Notes: generated by a model not told the origin, from the letters alone. DNA of 64,000 nt from Puffinus mauretanicus (GCA_023333565.1 JAJKFH010004053.1:1674001-1738000); one strand, 5' to 3'; shown: positions 12,595 to 24,600, counted from the first letter of the stretch. Made by a program: numbers and translations.

Positions 12595-12712
12595 CGAGTA
12601 AGTCGGAGTACACGTGGAAACTGCTTTACTCCCAGTGAACAGCATTTACTCCTGCAGGCAGCCCTATTAATTTCAATGAGATCACTCCTATAAGTAAATA
12701 TGACTCAAAGCA
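12595..12712. repeat. Probable copy of an old amniote palindromic repeat
   Basis: The segment includes TTTCAATGAGATCACTCCTA followed by AAGTAAATATGACTC and is preceded by TTTACTCC-type motifs. This resembles the abundant foldback repeat of reptiles and birds whose arms read like ATTGAAGTCAATGGGACTAC with AGTAA motifs outside. Recognised by pattern only; the family name is not certain. Confidence 0.4.
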
Positions 12713-13744
12713 AGGACTACCCCTTCCATAGCTTGCTCCATTTGGCTGTTTTCTCCTTAATAGCTGAGCTTAAGACCTGAGCAGTAGCTTTAACTTTGAA
12801 TTTCCTGGCTTTTGTCATGCTTGGTGTTATTTAAATGTAGGTCTGTCAACATGAATAGGCTAAAATGCTGGTCCATCCTGGCTTGGAAATGGATTGTGAC
12901 AGCTCTATGGCAGGATTTCTTCATATGCACAGTGCCCAGCCAACATCTGCAACGCAAATGTCAGGCCGTGTCCCTGTAATTTCGGCTATTGTTCCCGCCA
13001 CTTGCTCCTGGGGCAATGAACAAGTCGCTGGTTTTCTGTTCCCTAGCTTGCGCCCTGCCTGCCAACCAGGTGTTTTCACATTTGATAGTCGCAGTTCTGA
13101 AGTGCCTCCTTTGTCACTTGTTAGACCCTGGGGCCTGTCAAAGTTGAAATGCAAAGAGATCAGTTGGTGTTTTAAGGCCAACTAACACTGCCGCTCCTCA
13201 AAACTCCCGTGGCTTCTGTGTGATGACTTTTCACATCACTTCAGGTGGTTTTTGTTGTTGTTTTCTTATATTTTGTTATCCTCACACAGTCTCCTTCCAA
13301 GGTAGAGCTGATAACCAATGCTTTGCTTGTGTTTGAAATTCTTTTTTTTGTTGTTTCATTTCATTTCCCATGAAAATGGGGAAGAGAGGGAGGAGATACA
13401 TAGAGCTCCACGATCCCAAAGTAGGTCCTATGCAGTTCTTAGAACCAAAAGAAGCAAGAACTTATTGCTTGAGCAGCACATAGTCTAAGTTTATATTTAA
13501 GAATGTTTGAAAAGGAGAACAGGTTGAGGGGTTAGAGACACAAGGGAATTCACTGGCATGTGTCTATCCTAGAATAACATTCTGCGACCTCTAGTCAAAA
13601 ACAGTAATAGTGAGGAAGCACTCCACAATAGCTGAATTATATCAAAATAGCTATACCGAAGCAATTCTTCCAGGACAGACATAACTATTCTTAAAAGTTA
13701 TCACAGGAGAGAACTGGATTTACAAGGAAGAGAGGTCAAAGCAA

Positions 13745-13758
13745 GGGGGGGGGGGGGG
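13745..13758. repeat. Mononucleotide run, 14 G
   Basis: Uninterrupted run of fourteen G on the + strand within a DLGAP1 intron. It is one of several unusually long G or C runs in this window and could form stacked G-quadruplex-type structures. Confidence 0.95.
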
Positions 13759-15345
13759 AAGGAAAAATTCAAACTATAAAAACAAAACACTGCAGTAGAC
13801 ACACTTCTCCCCCTGGGGAAGGGGTGACAGCAAAGCATATGATGGATGTTAATAATGTTGCTTAATGCATTACTGGAAGGCATTCAGATCTGACAGTGCT
13901 GAGTGTGCTGTATAGCCCTGTATGGAATAGAAAGCAGACATGAATAACATTATGTAGGTGTTTTAAGTCCGTTACAATTGCATCTTGATGGGTCGGTACT
14001 TTTTGTGGTTGCTTGGTTTTATACATTTTGTTTGTATCCTATTAACTGAATGCATCAATTTGAATGTTTATATGTTTTTCTCCTGTACTCCCTCTCCCTT
14101 GCTGTTAAAGATTTCTCTAATTCTTTTCATATGTATTTTGAGCATTATCGTTGCAATTCCACTTACTTTCTTGGTATTTGGCTTTAAACCTCGCAGGATT
14201 TTCTCCTCAGAAAGTATGGGTCTATTTTTACTTTTTGGTTTTTTTCCTACACCTTGGCCTTTCTCTTTGGCACCGGAGGTTTTGACTGAGTAAACGAAAC
14301 GTGAGCACTCTGCCTGGAAACACTAAAAGCAACTTGCGTTTGGAAACAAAACTATTGATAAGGCTTTGTGCCTTCTGGAGAGATTCCTTTCAGTCTTTCG
14401 CGTGCTTTGTCTTTTTTTTTTTTTCCTAACTTCCGTGACGGAGTTGGTTGTTGACTGGTTGCACATTAACAGACCGCTTGCTTTTGAGGGGCGAGGAATC
14501 AGTGACACTTGACTAGATACAGCCGCGGCTACAGCAGAAGTGGCAACAATAGAGAACAGCATCAGCATGCATCCCACAGTCAGCTGGGATGATGGTTTTT
14601 AGGCAAAAAGCCAGTCGCTAGGCAGCCAAGGACAAGGACTTCCTTTTCCCTCTGCTGAGATCTCTGAATATTAAGCTCTTCTTCCCTCAAAGAAAGGGGC
14701 ACGTTCCCATCCATCACCAACAAGGTGTATTTACATTTCTTCCTGCTTAGGACGTGATTTCCAGCTCGGGTGGTGCAGGTTTCCAGGAAGAGCCCGCTTC
14801 GTCTTTTTTTTTTGTCCCGAGAAGTCCAGAGACTGTTTTTTCTCCCCTTCTCAAGTCTTGGGAAGCGTCAGAGTGGCCGAGCTCCAGATGAGGCAGCTGT
14901 TCCCAAATATACTCAGTGGGAAGAGTTTTCATAACAATGGGAACCACATGAAAGCTCCCGGAGTAGCTCCTCCTACTATTGAAGAGTCCTTTCAGTTGAG
15001 TGGTTTGCATATTGGGTTGCATAAATGACTAGACACACCAAGGGGTCCATTTTCAGCACTGTGCGCATAGAATTAGACACGCAAGCCTTGCTAACAATAA
15101 TGAGAGTTGTGTGCAAAACTCCCTGCGCAATATGCTGAAAATATTCTGCCTAGTGAATCTTCCAGCTCACGGCTATTTCCTGGCAGCGCTGAGCTCAGTT
15201 CTGGGAACAAAATGAAAGTCTGGGCTCTGTGTGTGTTCACAGAGCTCCCTCCTATAGTTTCTGAAAAAAATGTGAAAAGTCTCTCTCTCCCCCCCGCCCT
15301 TTTTTCCCTTTGTATGTCTAAAGTATAAATGAACTCCGCATCCCA

Positions 15346-15397
15346 CTTTTCCTCCAGCAGCCTTAAGGAGCAAGCTTTAAGGCTGCTGAAGGAAAAG
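15346..15397 (+). other. Long near-perfect hairpin in a DLGAP1 intron
   Basis: Arms 15346-15366 and 15377-15397 pair at 20 of 21 positions (one C/A mismatch at 15354/15389) around a 10-base loop. The core CAGCAGCCTTAA and its complement are perfect. It could be a structured RNA element, a short microRNA-like foldback or a local inverted duplication. No known microRNA is recognised. Confidence 0.85.
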
Positions 15398-16404
15398 GCA
15401 CTTGCCTTGAAGGAGCAGAACACAGATTTTGTACTACTGTGTGTCTGGTTTCAGTTCATCCCGAATGTTTGTGCCAGTTTGCTTAGCGTGTGGCTACGCA
15501 AGTGAATCCCTTGGAGAGGCCTTTCTCTCACCAAACGCTGCATGGTGGCGTTCTGGTCGCAAGCTGCCGACATGCACTGCGGCCGGTCACAGGACCGTGA
15601 GACCCTAAAAATGTTGTCAGAAGGGGTTATAGCAAAGTTGTGTTTAGTTATTTATTTATCTATTTATTTTTATTTTTCATTGTGGTAAGTCAAAATACTT
15701 AGCAGTATTTTCCCAGTGCAGCTCTGCTAACGTTGTGTGAGGTTTTATACCAAAAGTGACCGTGCCCAAGGGATGGTACAGAGGATGGCAGCTTAGGACT
15801 AGTATCTCTTCTAGGCTCTGCCAACAATTCACTCACCTTGAGCAGACCACTTCATCTCTTTGTTTTTCCTGTTCCTCCCTCACCTGCCTCGTGTATCCAG
15901 ACTGTAAATTTTTCATGGAGAAGTTGCTGTGTTTATATGAGGGCTGGGACAAGGCAAATATCTATGAATAGAAATGATAGTGAAAATTGTGACACAGTGG
16001 CTGCTATTCATGTTTTTCATTAACGAAGTGGTAAATATTTTTTTTAATTAAATGAAATTAATTTTGAAATAAGTATTTAATCAAAGAATTGGGGGATAGT
16101 AAGTTGCTTCAGCTGAGAGGGAAAATTAATGGTGGAGCCAGATACATCCGTGATGCCAGCCTGTTTATTTAAAGACAGTGCATAAAGCATAGTTCTTGTT
16201 GGTTTTTTTCCTGAGCACTGAAAATCTCAAACAAACCGGTCGCTGCTTTCTTGCTCACAGCATCAATTTTCTTTCAATCAGCAGTCCCCAAAATCGCCCT
16301 CTGTTTTCTGGATTCACTGTCCTACTGCCAGTTGAGGCCATGTCTGTCTTTCTGCTCTGTTTCTGCATGCTTGCTTCTTTTTTCACATACACACCCGCAC
16401 ACGT

Positions 16405-16428
16405 ACACACACACACACACACACACAC
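16405..16428. repeat. (AC)12 microsatellite
   Basis: Twelve perfect AC units, flanked on the left by an imperfect AC stretch from about 16384. Intronic to DLGAP1 and likely length-polymorphic. Confidence 0.95.
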
Positions 16429-17467
16429 TCTCCCCCTCGACCAGAATTCAGTAAAGCCCCAGGGAAATGCAGGTCTCTGAATGCACCAGTGTATGCCTCG
16501 GTTTCAGCATATTCGCAGCTACCCCTTGCAGCAGTAAAACCCCACCATTTCAGTGAGGTTGAATGCAACCAAAACAGTGTGAGCTCCTGTTTTATTCAGA
16601 GGCATTTACTATGGGCTGTCTTCTGATTCACTGCAGTCCTTCACAATGCTCAGTCAGTCCAAAGAGACCACAAGTACCCAGCTGTCTGTACAAAGGAGTC
16701 CCCAGGCAGTGCAGGAGCTGGGCTAGGACTCTTCGACACCTCCCTCCAGGTTTCCAGAAAGGAGGAGAGGCCAGGGTGTGGTTGCTCCCTGAAGCATGCC
16801 TGGGCATCCTGATTCAAAGGCAGAAGCCGCTTCAGATTGTGCTCATGGAAAATACTCAGAGGGTCCGAATGAGATTCATCGACGTGCTTTAAATTCACTG
16901 TTCCCTTTCTGGGGCTCAGATCAAGCAACACTCAGCTAAACCTGAAAACAAGGTGCTGAGTTGCTAAGTGAGATGGCAGAAATGCTGGTAGATGCAGTGT
17001 TTTCCAAACAGTGTAGGTGGCATCACAGGGTTTGAAAGCCGCACGTCCTTGTGCAGGGAGCTGGCTTTGTATTCAAAGCCTGAGCCTGGGTCACAGTGGT
17101 GATGAGAGGTGTAATTTCTGGAGAGCTTTCTATACAGGTTGCAAAAGCTTTTGATTAGCCATATTTATACCGCCACAGAAATGCTCTTGCTGCTTGGAAC
17201 TGGTCTTACTGGGGGAATGAGAGGACACTGCAGCAACAGATGAGTATTTTTGCCAATGCAAGCTGCCCTGGGAGCCCTTGCAGTACGCCTTTGCCTGGTG
17301 CAGATCTGGCCTCAGATTTATCAGTTTCTCTCTAATCTGTGACTGAAAGATAACATGCTTTTTGAAAGCCAGAGCTGACTACTGCGCAGCTGTCTCCTCT
17401 CTTTTTATAGGCATTTAGTTGCCCGCAGCAAAGAAAGCATCATGACTTACATTTCTTTTTCTCTCAG

Positions 17468-17559
17468 TTCTAGGGAAAATTCGAACTGCGGTGGGCAGTG
17501 CCCAGCTTCTCATGGCCCAGAAATTTTACCAGTTCAGAGAACTTTGCGAAGAAAACCTG
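17468..17559 (+). CDS. DLGAP1: DLGAP1 exon (GH1 domain)
   Basis: A 92-nt exon that completes the Ile codon begun at 8133 and then encodes thirty residues: LGKIRTAVGSAQLLMAQ, then KFYQFRELCEENL. This is part of the helical GH1 domain (guanylate kinase-associated homology), strongly conserved across SAPAP proteins. The acceptor is CTCTCAG and the donor is GTATGT at 17560. It ends on a codon boundary, so all later junctions are phase 0. Confidence 0.96.
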
Positions 17560-19975
17560 GTATGTAACTTTTCTGCTAGACACTGTTGTGTGCCTTTTCC
17601 TAACCCTGTGAATAATCGTACCTAAACTAGACGGATTTTCTGACTAACATGGTAATTTTTCCAGTAAAGGCCTTGATATGAATTTGGGAGTAACTCTGTC
17701 AAACTTGGTGGAGTCAGCATGAGTTTCACAATAGCTTGAAATCGTTAAAATAAAGACAGGCAAAAAGCTTTGGGTGAAATATCACTGAGGCTTTACTACT
17801 GAGTTCAGAGGAGCAAGGATTTGTCCCTTGACCTCTGAGTTCAGTTCACATGGGCACAGACATGCGTGGGTGCCTCCTCAGGGTCTTTCAGGGTGGACCA
17901 GAAGTCTCACGAGTGAGGCTTTCCCACGTAATCCCAATGCCGCCTGTATTCAGCAAGACAGAAATACCAGGAAATCGGACACTGAAAGTTGGTGTCTCAT
18001 ATTCCACAACCCCAACAGTGAAAGTAATTTTCCAGAGAGCTAAAAGGGCAAAGAGGCAAAGAGACAGTGTGTTATCACGATTATTATTGTATGTAATTGG
18101 TATATGCTACCACTATTATTTTTATGCTATTATTAGTAGTAAAATCAGAAGGATATTCCTGTTGATAAATAAAAATACATTTCACACTATGTATCTAAAG
18201 TAGTATTCTCAAAAATTCCAGCACTTATAAAAATTTTCAAACTTTTTAATTAACAATCCGTCCTTGCAGAGTAGATAGAATACATCTAATTCCCAATTTT
18301 GGCATAAATTCCGAGAAGCCACAAAAGCATAGAGCGTTATGCTCTATCAGCACAGAATAGGGAAGGGAAGGCAAACCCTGTGATACTCACCAGAGTGGGG
18401 TGTCCATCTTTCACCTCAGTTAATGCACCTCTGGAAATCAAGCCCCAAACTAAAATCTGCCTCAGCGGACAAGTGCAACAGAAATTGGCTCTGTCCAAGC
18501 CTTCCAATCCTTAGTATAAAAATTGAAAAAGCGTTTTGGTTGCACATCTTTGTAAATAAAAGCCTACAACTAGGCAATCTGCTAGTGTTAAGCACTGAAA
18601 AACTAGGAATCCAAGTATAATCTCTGGTCTCCTTATGAATCTAAAAATATATACTTTATTGTTTTCAGTAATTGCTGCTTTGGTGGTACAATCATCCTAT
18701 CAAAATCACTTGTCAGTGTTGCTGTGAAAAGCACAGATAGAAATTTCTTAAGGCAAGCAACTGACTCTTTTGGGTTTATTGCTTCTGGTGAGGGTGAAAA
18801 CTTAAACAGAGAGTAAAACTTGAGCTATGTAAAACAACATGCAGGGATCTAATAATAATTTATTTGTTCTTTATTAATAACAATATATCAACGTAATCTT
18901 ACGAGGCCACAGCAGTCATGAAACCTTGCTGACTCAGACTGGCATAGGGACTACTCAGCATTTACAAAAAACACTTGAAGTGAGTGTATGCAACATCTCA
19001 TTTTATTTGAAGAGTTTCAATTGGGAATCAGCTTACAGATACCTATCCTGTAGAGAGCTTTCCCTCATACAAGCTTCGCCAGAGCAGCAGGGACCATTTC
19101 ATATATGTCCACTGCACGCAGAAAATGTTCAGAGCTGGGTTGTGCTGAAGGGACACAGGACAGCACAGGACCTCTCAGGTCACCAGCCTCTGGCACGTGT
19201 CATGCTAGAGGTGCTGATGGTCCAGGTGTGCTCTTCTGTGCAAGACTCTGGGGTGATGAACTGGACTGAGTTATCACACACAGAGCAGCACTCCCCACCT
19301 GTGTCCCAGTCTCACTCTTCCCAAAAATGCGCCTGTAAAAATGGGATTACTGTGCTTCTGCATGTTCTCTTCTGAGCTTTTCACCCTGCAGAGGTTATTC
19401 TTGTAAAAAAAAAAGAAGAAGAAATTGGCCTGAGGCAATTTTACTTGAAATGGTGTATTTTTGTAGCCCTTAGATTCTCAGAGTGTGGAAGAAGTGTTCA
19501 TGCATCAGTCTATTACTATTTCCACATGCAGCAAGTGTACATTTGCAGAGGTATCGGTCTTTCTACAAGCGTGAACATGGCAGGGAATCCTTCATCATGA
19601 AAGTGAAGAGGAGGCTGGCAATTAATTTCAATGTGGTTAGGATATCACCCCTGAACCCACTGGTTGTGCCCAGGAACATCCCTAGGCAGATCCTGTCACA
19701 GGGGACCTGCCACGTGCCCTTTCCCCGTGATCCGTGGCAGGTAGCCGCTGCTTTTGGTGAGTGGGGGCTTGCGGGGGCACAGGGGCTCAACCGAGCCAGA
19801 CTCCTCGCAAAAAGCCCTGCCAGTAAGTAGCGCTCCACTTTGTTTCTCTCTGTGTGTCTCACCGATCGCTTGGATCTGCTGAAACTGCTTTGCGAGAGAG
19901 ATTCGTAACCACTTGCACAAATGCTTTACATTAAGAGGTACTAAAGCCAACGTGTTCTTTTCTTCTGTTGTACAG
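17560..19975. other. DLGAP1 intron between GH1 exons
   Basis: 2.4 kb of intron, AT-rich between about 18050 and 18900. No exon, repeat family or RNA gene was recognised. It ends at the acceptor TGTACAG (AG at 19974-19975). Confidence 0.6.
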
Positions 19976-20128
19976 AATCCTAATGCACATCCACGGCCGA
20001 CCTCCCAGGATTTAGCAGGGTTTTGGGATATGCTGCAGTTGTCCATAGAAAATATTAGTATGAAATTTGATGAACTTCATCAGTTAAAGGCCAATAATTG
20101 GAAACAGATGGATCCACATGACAAGAAG
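19976..20128 (+). CDS. DLGAP1: DLGAP1 exon (GH1 domain)
   Basis: A 153-nt, phase 0 to phase 0 exon encoding 51 residues: NPNAHPRPTSQDLAGFW, DMLQLSIENISMKFDEL, then HQLKANNWKQMDPHDKK. The PRPTSQDLAGFWDMLQLSIE core is a hallmark of the SAPAP GH1 domain. The donor after AAG is GTAGAA at 20129, which is a weak match to the consensus. If this intron were retained, translation would continue 21 codons and stop at 20192-20194, losing the C-terminal PDZ ligand. Confidence 0.96.
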
Positions 20129-23021
20129 GTAGAACATTGTAGATTTTGTATGCTTCATTTAAAACCCTGCACAAATACTGGACAGATTAAATAGGCCTCT
20201 GTGTTACAGTGTTGACGTTAAAAATGTGAAATGAAGCTCATATCAAATTAACTTCATTGTAATAACAATGTTTACATAATAATCATCTGGGATATTATCT
20301 GTAATATGTTTCAGGCATATTTTTAAACCAAACCTGTCTTTGTGAATCGGATAATGGGAATGTGGTACTTTGTTAAGCTTTACATTTAATCATATTAGAC
20401 GATCAATCGTTGGAAGGAACTGCCTTATATATTGATCTTAAAATTAAATAAATCACATTTACGGTTCATATTATTGCATATAGCAAGAGTTCTAGGTTGT
20501 GTTACTGAAAAAACTAGGGAAGCACTGTAACCATCGCTGACTTTGGTAACCAGATTACAAACAGAGCGATATCAAAAATACGCCTTCCAAAATGTTACAT
20601 GAAAGAACTTCTACATCTTTTTTTTCTTGTTCGTTTGTTTGGTTTTTTGTTTATTTGGGGTTTTTTTTAATGGGTTATTTCATAACCAGATTCACTTTGC
20701 TGGTAGTGTCATTTACCCAAGGTAGCATAAAAATCATCTGGAGCTTTGGTCTTTTTTTTAAATGTAGTCTTCTTCTGTCACCATGAAAAACTACCACCTC
20801 TCCAAGTGTAAGCCACATTTCACTTTCCATTCTCATTTGGCACCATTGCCTTATTTTTCTCCTCACGATCCGCTTCGAGACAAACAGCACTTGGGTGAGC
20901 CAAAATACACAAATGTTTCAGAAAATCCTTAAAAGACAGACCCATTCCTAGAGGAATCAACGGTCTAATGTCGCGCTCCTATAGGTATGTAATTTGATGG
21001 TTGAATTTCCACCGTGGCTGGTCTGATACCAATGAATAGAGCCAACAGGTAGGGTCACCAGAAGGAGGGGGAACGTGACTTACAGGTACAGTGGCTCAGA
21101 CAGGAGTCCGGGCTGTCCCAACTTACGGTCAGCTGGCTGCCGATGACCAAAGCGATGTTTTCTTTCGGACAAATAACCATAATAATATCAAACCCCATTA
21201 ATCTTGCAGCAGGAAGTTTGCAAAGGCAGCGCTGGTAGCACTCTCCCTCCTCCTCCGATCAAGACTAAATACTCATTCCTGACTTAGGAGTGCCATGTTC
21301 ACACCATGTGTGCACACCTAGTGTGTTTTGTAGGGGAATGAATGGGAATGTGTTTTCCTAGCCCAAGGTACTGAAGGCAAGTCATTTTCTTATCTTCTTT
21401 TTTTTTTTTTCAGTATCTGTCAGAAAAGGAAGTTAAAACCGTCAAACATGCATGCACAGAAACGCTGGTGTATGGTCTTTCATTAGCTTTTACAGTAAAG
21501 CGGGTAGGCCGAGTGTTTGCAGTTGCAGCAGTAAGAAACGAGAGCTTTCCTTAAAAAAAAATGTGCCTTCTCTTTGCTTCTGAAAAACATTTCAAAGAGT
21601 TTCCAACAAAAAGAAGACTATAACGGGTTAAAGGAAGTTAAGTAGTGCTGAAGAAAGGGACCTACAGTAGGAAGGTAAAGATTTTAAAGAATTACACTGA
21701 CTCTGTTCCTGTTTCAACAGCATTTGTCTATGATTTTGGATGAAACAGATCATCTCCTTTCTTAAAAAGGATTAAAAAAAAAAAAAGAAGAAAAAACTTT
21801 CTGTGGAATTGATATTTGCAGTTGCCTTTGGCCTTTGCCACTGGGCCCTTTTTAAGCAGCATAGATTAATCCTTGGACGGAGAGAAAAAGCAAAGTATGA
21901 ATAAGTGTAACTAAGCACCTTTATATTTCGAGCCATGGAAGCTGTTGTGAGCAGCATGAGAGAAAACGAAAGGGCAGAATGGGACCTTTGTAGTGCGATA
22001 AAATCCCTTCACTCAGAGACCGTGTTCACAGTTGGAAGGGGATGTAACTTAAAAGACAATCTAATTAACTTGACAAAGTCTTTGTGGCCGCCTGAAATTC
22101 AGACCTGAATACGCTTTTCTTTTTCGGGAGAGATCCTTCTCTGAGGGGTTTTTTTTTTTGGTTTTTTGTTTTTTGTGTGTGTGTACATGCGCCAGGATAT
22201 ACATAAAAGTCCTCCTTGTTGATCGCATATCTGGAGCTAGCTGCCACCATGATGATTAATGCATGTTCTCTTAATGGTTTTTAAGTTTTTCCTACCAGTT
22301 TTTTCTATTTCTAGCTGACTGTAGCTTGTCATGCCTATTTAGCAGGAGGCTAGAGTTTACGAGCTTGCACAGCGAGACCCGAAGTGTGGGATTTTTGGGC
22401 AGTCATTAAGCCCCCATAAAATATGTACATAAATATACGGTGTTTTTCTAAAATGCTTATTCTGATGCACCAGCTGCAGGCAGCTAGTTCCCACCTGCAT
22501 TTGGGGACGCCAGAGCCAGGGTACCTCGGTGTTGCAGGAGCGCCTAGCGTTACGCACGTGTAGAAGAGGGTGGCCCAGGAGCCGGGGCTCTCCAGGGTTC
22601 CTCTGCCGAGAGCGGCGTTCCCTCCCCAGCCGCACGCGACTGCGCTGGCGGCGGGAGGCCGCGTCCGAGCTGCTCTCCCTTCTAGTCCCTGGCGCCAGGA
22701 GGAGACGCCTGGATCCCCCCCCGCCCCGGGGAGCCGCAGTAAGGGGTTAGCGGTGGGGGCCTCGGCCCCGGCAGCGCCGGGGCCTTTCGCGCGCAGCGTC
22801 CTCGAGGAGAAGTAGCGCTGCGGCCGGCCCTCCCCTCCCCTTTGCCCTTGCCCTATGGTTATGAACCCTTGAGCACAAAAGCCAGTTCACTGAAGACAGA
22901 AAGGCAGATAAGAGCTAACAAACCTTAGGTAAAATGTGTGTTCTAACTACTGACGTATCCTAGTTTTTCCCGCCTTTCCCTGAGAAGCTGTATAATGCCA
23001 TTAACCTTCTGCTTTGATCAG
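20129..23021. other. DLGAP1 last intron
   Basis: 2.9 kb of intron. It is AT-rich to about 22400, with T-rich runs near 20610-20670 and 22145-22180. A candidate cassette exon lies at 21414-21503 and a GC-rich island at about 22535-22835; both are reported separately. The intron ends at the acceptor GATCAG (AG at 23020-23021). Confidence 0.7.
22535..22835. promoter_or_regulatory. Orphan CpG-rich island in the last DLGAP1 intron
   Basis: About 300 bases with dense CpG, standing out sharply from AT-rich intron on both sides. It contains several GCGC and CGCG motifs and a CACGTG E-box at about 22556. It is far from any known DLGAP1 promoter, so it may drive an antisense, alternative or non-coding transcript, or mark an enhancer. 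This is an inference from composition only. Confidence 0.4.
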
Positions 23022-23231
23022 GAGAGAAGGGTCCCTCCTCCAGTGCCAAAGAAGCCATCGAAAGGTCAGGTGCCACTCATACGAGAACGCTCTCTGGAAA
23101 GCTCGCAGCGTCAAGAGGCCCGGAAACGGCTGATGGCTGCCAAGCGCGCTGCATCGGTCCGCCAGAACTCAGCTACCGAGAGCGCCGAAAGCATTGAGAT
23201 ATACATCCCCGAAGCCCAGACCAGGCTATGA
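23022..23231 (+). CDS. DLGAP1: DLGAP1 last coding exon with Shank-binding PDZ ligand
   Basis: The final 69 residues and the TGA stop (23229-23231). It opens with ERRVPPPVPKKPSKG, a proline-rich segment, then LIRERSLESSQRQEARKRL and MAAKRAASVRQNSATESAE, and ends SIEIYIPEAQTRL. The C-terminal QTRL is the class I PDZ ligand that binds the Shank PDZ domain; this is established for SAPAP proteins. The phase 0 start follows the acceptor GATCAG. The window shows about 287 C-terminal residues of a protein of roughly 970-990 residues in mammals. The start codon and the PSD-95-binding repeats lie left of the window. Confidence 0.97.
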   Translation, partial: ERRVPPPVPKKPSKGQVPLIRERSLESSQRQEARKRLMAAKRAASVRQNSATESAESIEIYIPEAQTRL

Positions 23232-24600
23232 AGGGATCCACCCGGGAGGACTCTCTCTGGCAAGACAAGCCTCATGTATAATCTGCCCCTCTAGGCTCCT
23301 GCTCAAGGTCACCACGAAGTCTTTGTACCTCCTCCTCCTCCTCCTCTCTCTCGCTCTCTCTCCCCTCCTCTCCCCCTCCCCTCTCTCTGTACGCAGCCGC
23401 CCCGATGCTCCCAGTGAACTCCACTGCCGTGGCGTAGTTGTCGGTCCTCCGAGAGATGTCCTCTAATCACCCTTGCTTTCTGAAGGTTCGCCCATGTCAT
23501 CACGATGCTTTGTCACATGTACTGATGCTGCCACTTTGCCTCATGTAAACGAGTACGATCCTTTCTTTTTTCTGTTTGAAACAAATAAACGCAGCGCTCA
23601 GACTTCCACACACCCGCGCACCTGTACAGTAGATGCTCCGTTTAACTTACTCATGATCTTTAGTTGACCTAAAGCTAGTCTGTTACCCAGTGTACAGCAA
23701 TATCAAACTGTAGGAGACTTTGGAAATTTCAGTCACGCAGGGTGATCCTTTCGGACTCTGCCGTCTTCCTCACTAAAGATGAAAGGAGCTATGACTCGGA
23801 TTCCCTTCTTTTTATTACTGTTTTTTTTAAAGCAGATGGCGCACTTTATTCTAAACCTCCGAATCACACCTTCTCACCTGAATTTAAGGAGTCACACAAG
23901 GGGAGGGGACTGAGGCGGGAGTGGGGAGGGGGGGAGAAAAAACACAGATCTGTGGGGGTGAAAAAGTGGAAGTATATCCCGCAGGTGAGATGGCGAGGGA
24001 TAGAAAAGATCCTGTGGAAAGATACCTGCACACTCACAGCTGCACAAACTGCCTCATTTTTATTTCATCAATCACTACTTAAACATTTCAATCAGCAGAA
24101 GATTGTAAATTCGATCTTCCAGGGAAATAATCTATTTTGAAAGGCAATAAAAGAGTGAAAAGGAAGGAGATAAGAAGCAATGACAGTTGAAGAGATAATA
24201 TAAAAGAAGGATTTTCTTGTCCAAGTATTAAGAATTTTTAAAATTGTACTGTATTGTCAATTCCTCTTGTATTGTATTGTACGGATTATATTGGTTAAAA
24301 AAAAAAAGAAAAAAGAAAAAAAGCTTGGTTTTGTTGATGTCTTAATCTCGGTGGGACCATCCGATCTCACATGTCCACGCAGCCACAGACGGACACTTAC
24401 AGGCGAGTTGCTGCACATGGAGCCTCTGATGCTTTTCCAGGCCAGGCTTGCTTTGCTCTATCCACAGCCGGTTGTATGCTACAGTTCAGACTGCTTACCA
24501 CCAAACGGTCCATATCTAGGAGTAAGTTTCTAATTCAGCCTCTTCTTAATAGTATAAAGTACCCATTTGAAGAAGAACAATAAAGTATTTTTCACAAGTT
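23232..24600 (+). other. DLGAP1: Probable proximal DLGAP1 3' UTR
   Basis: This follows the stop codon directly with no sign of another exon. It carries AATAAA hexamers at 23584-23589, 24146-24151 and 24579-24584, each a possible polyadenylation signal. A pyrimidine-rich CTCC/CTCT tract at 23328-23388 could bind PTB-type proteins. Which poly(A) site is used cannot be told without transcripts. Confidence 0.6.
23328..23388 (+). repeat. CTCC/CTCT pyrimidine tract in the 3' UTR
   Basis: Sixty-one bases made almost only of C and T (one G at 23353), about 100 bases after the DLGAP1 stop codon. Likely low-complexity expansion. If transcribed, it would be a candidate polypyrimidine-tract-binding site. 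Confidence 0.8.

Larger units (their letters stand above)
10036..17467. other. DLGAP1 intron, middle and end
   Basis: No exon is recognised. GC-rich patches occur near 10430-10610, 10800-10930 and 12230-12500. Uninterrupted, moderately GC-balanced stretches near 11000-11200 and 14500-14640 could be conserved non-coding DNA, but this cannot be judged from one sequence. Simple repeats, an old palindromic repeat near 12600 and a long hairpin at 15346 are listed separately. The intron ends at the acceptor CTCTCAG (AG at 17466-17467). Confidence 0.5.
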
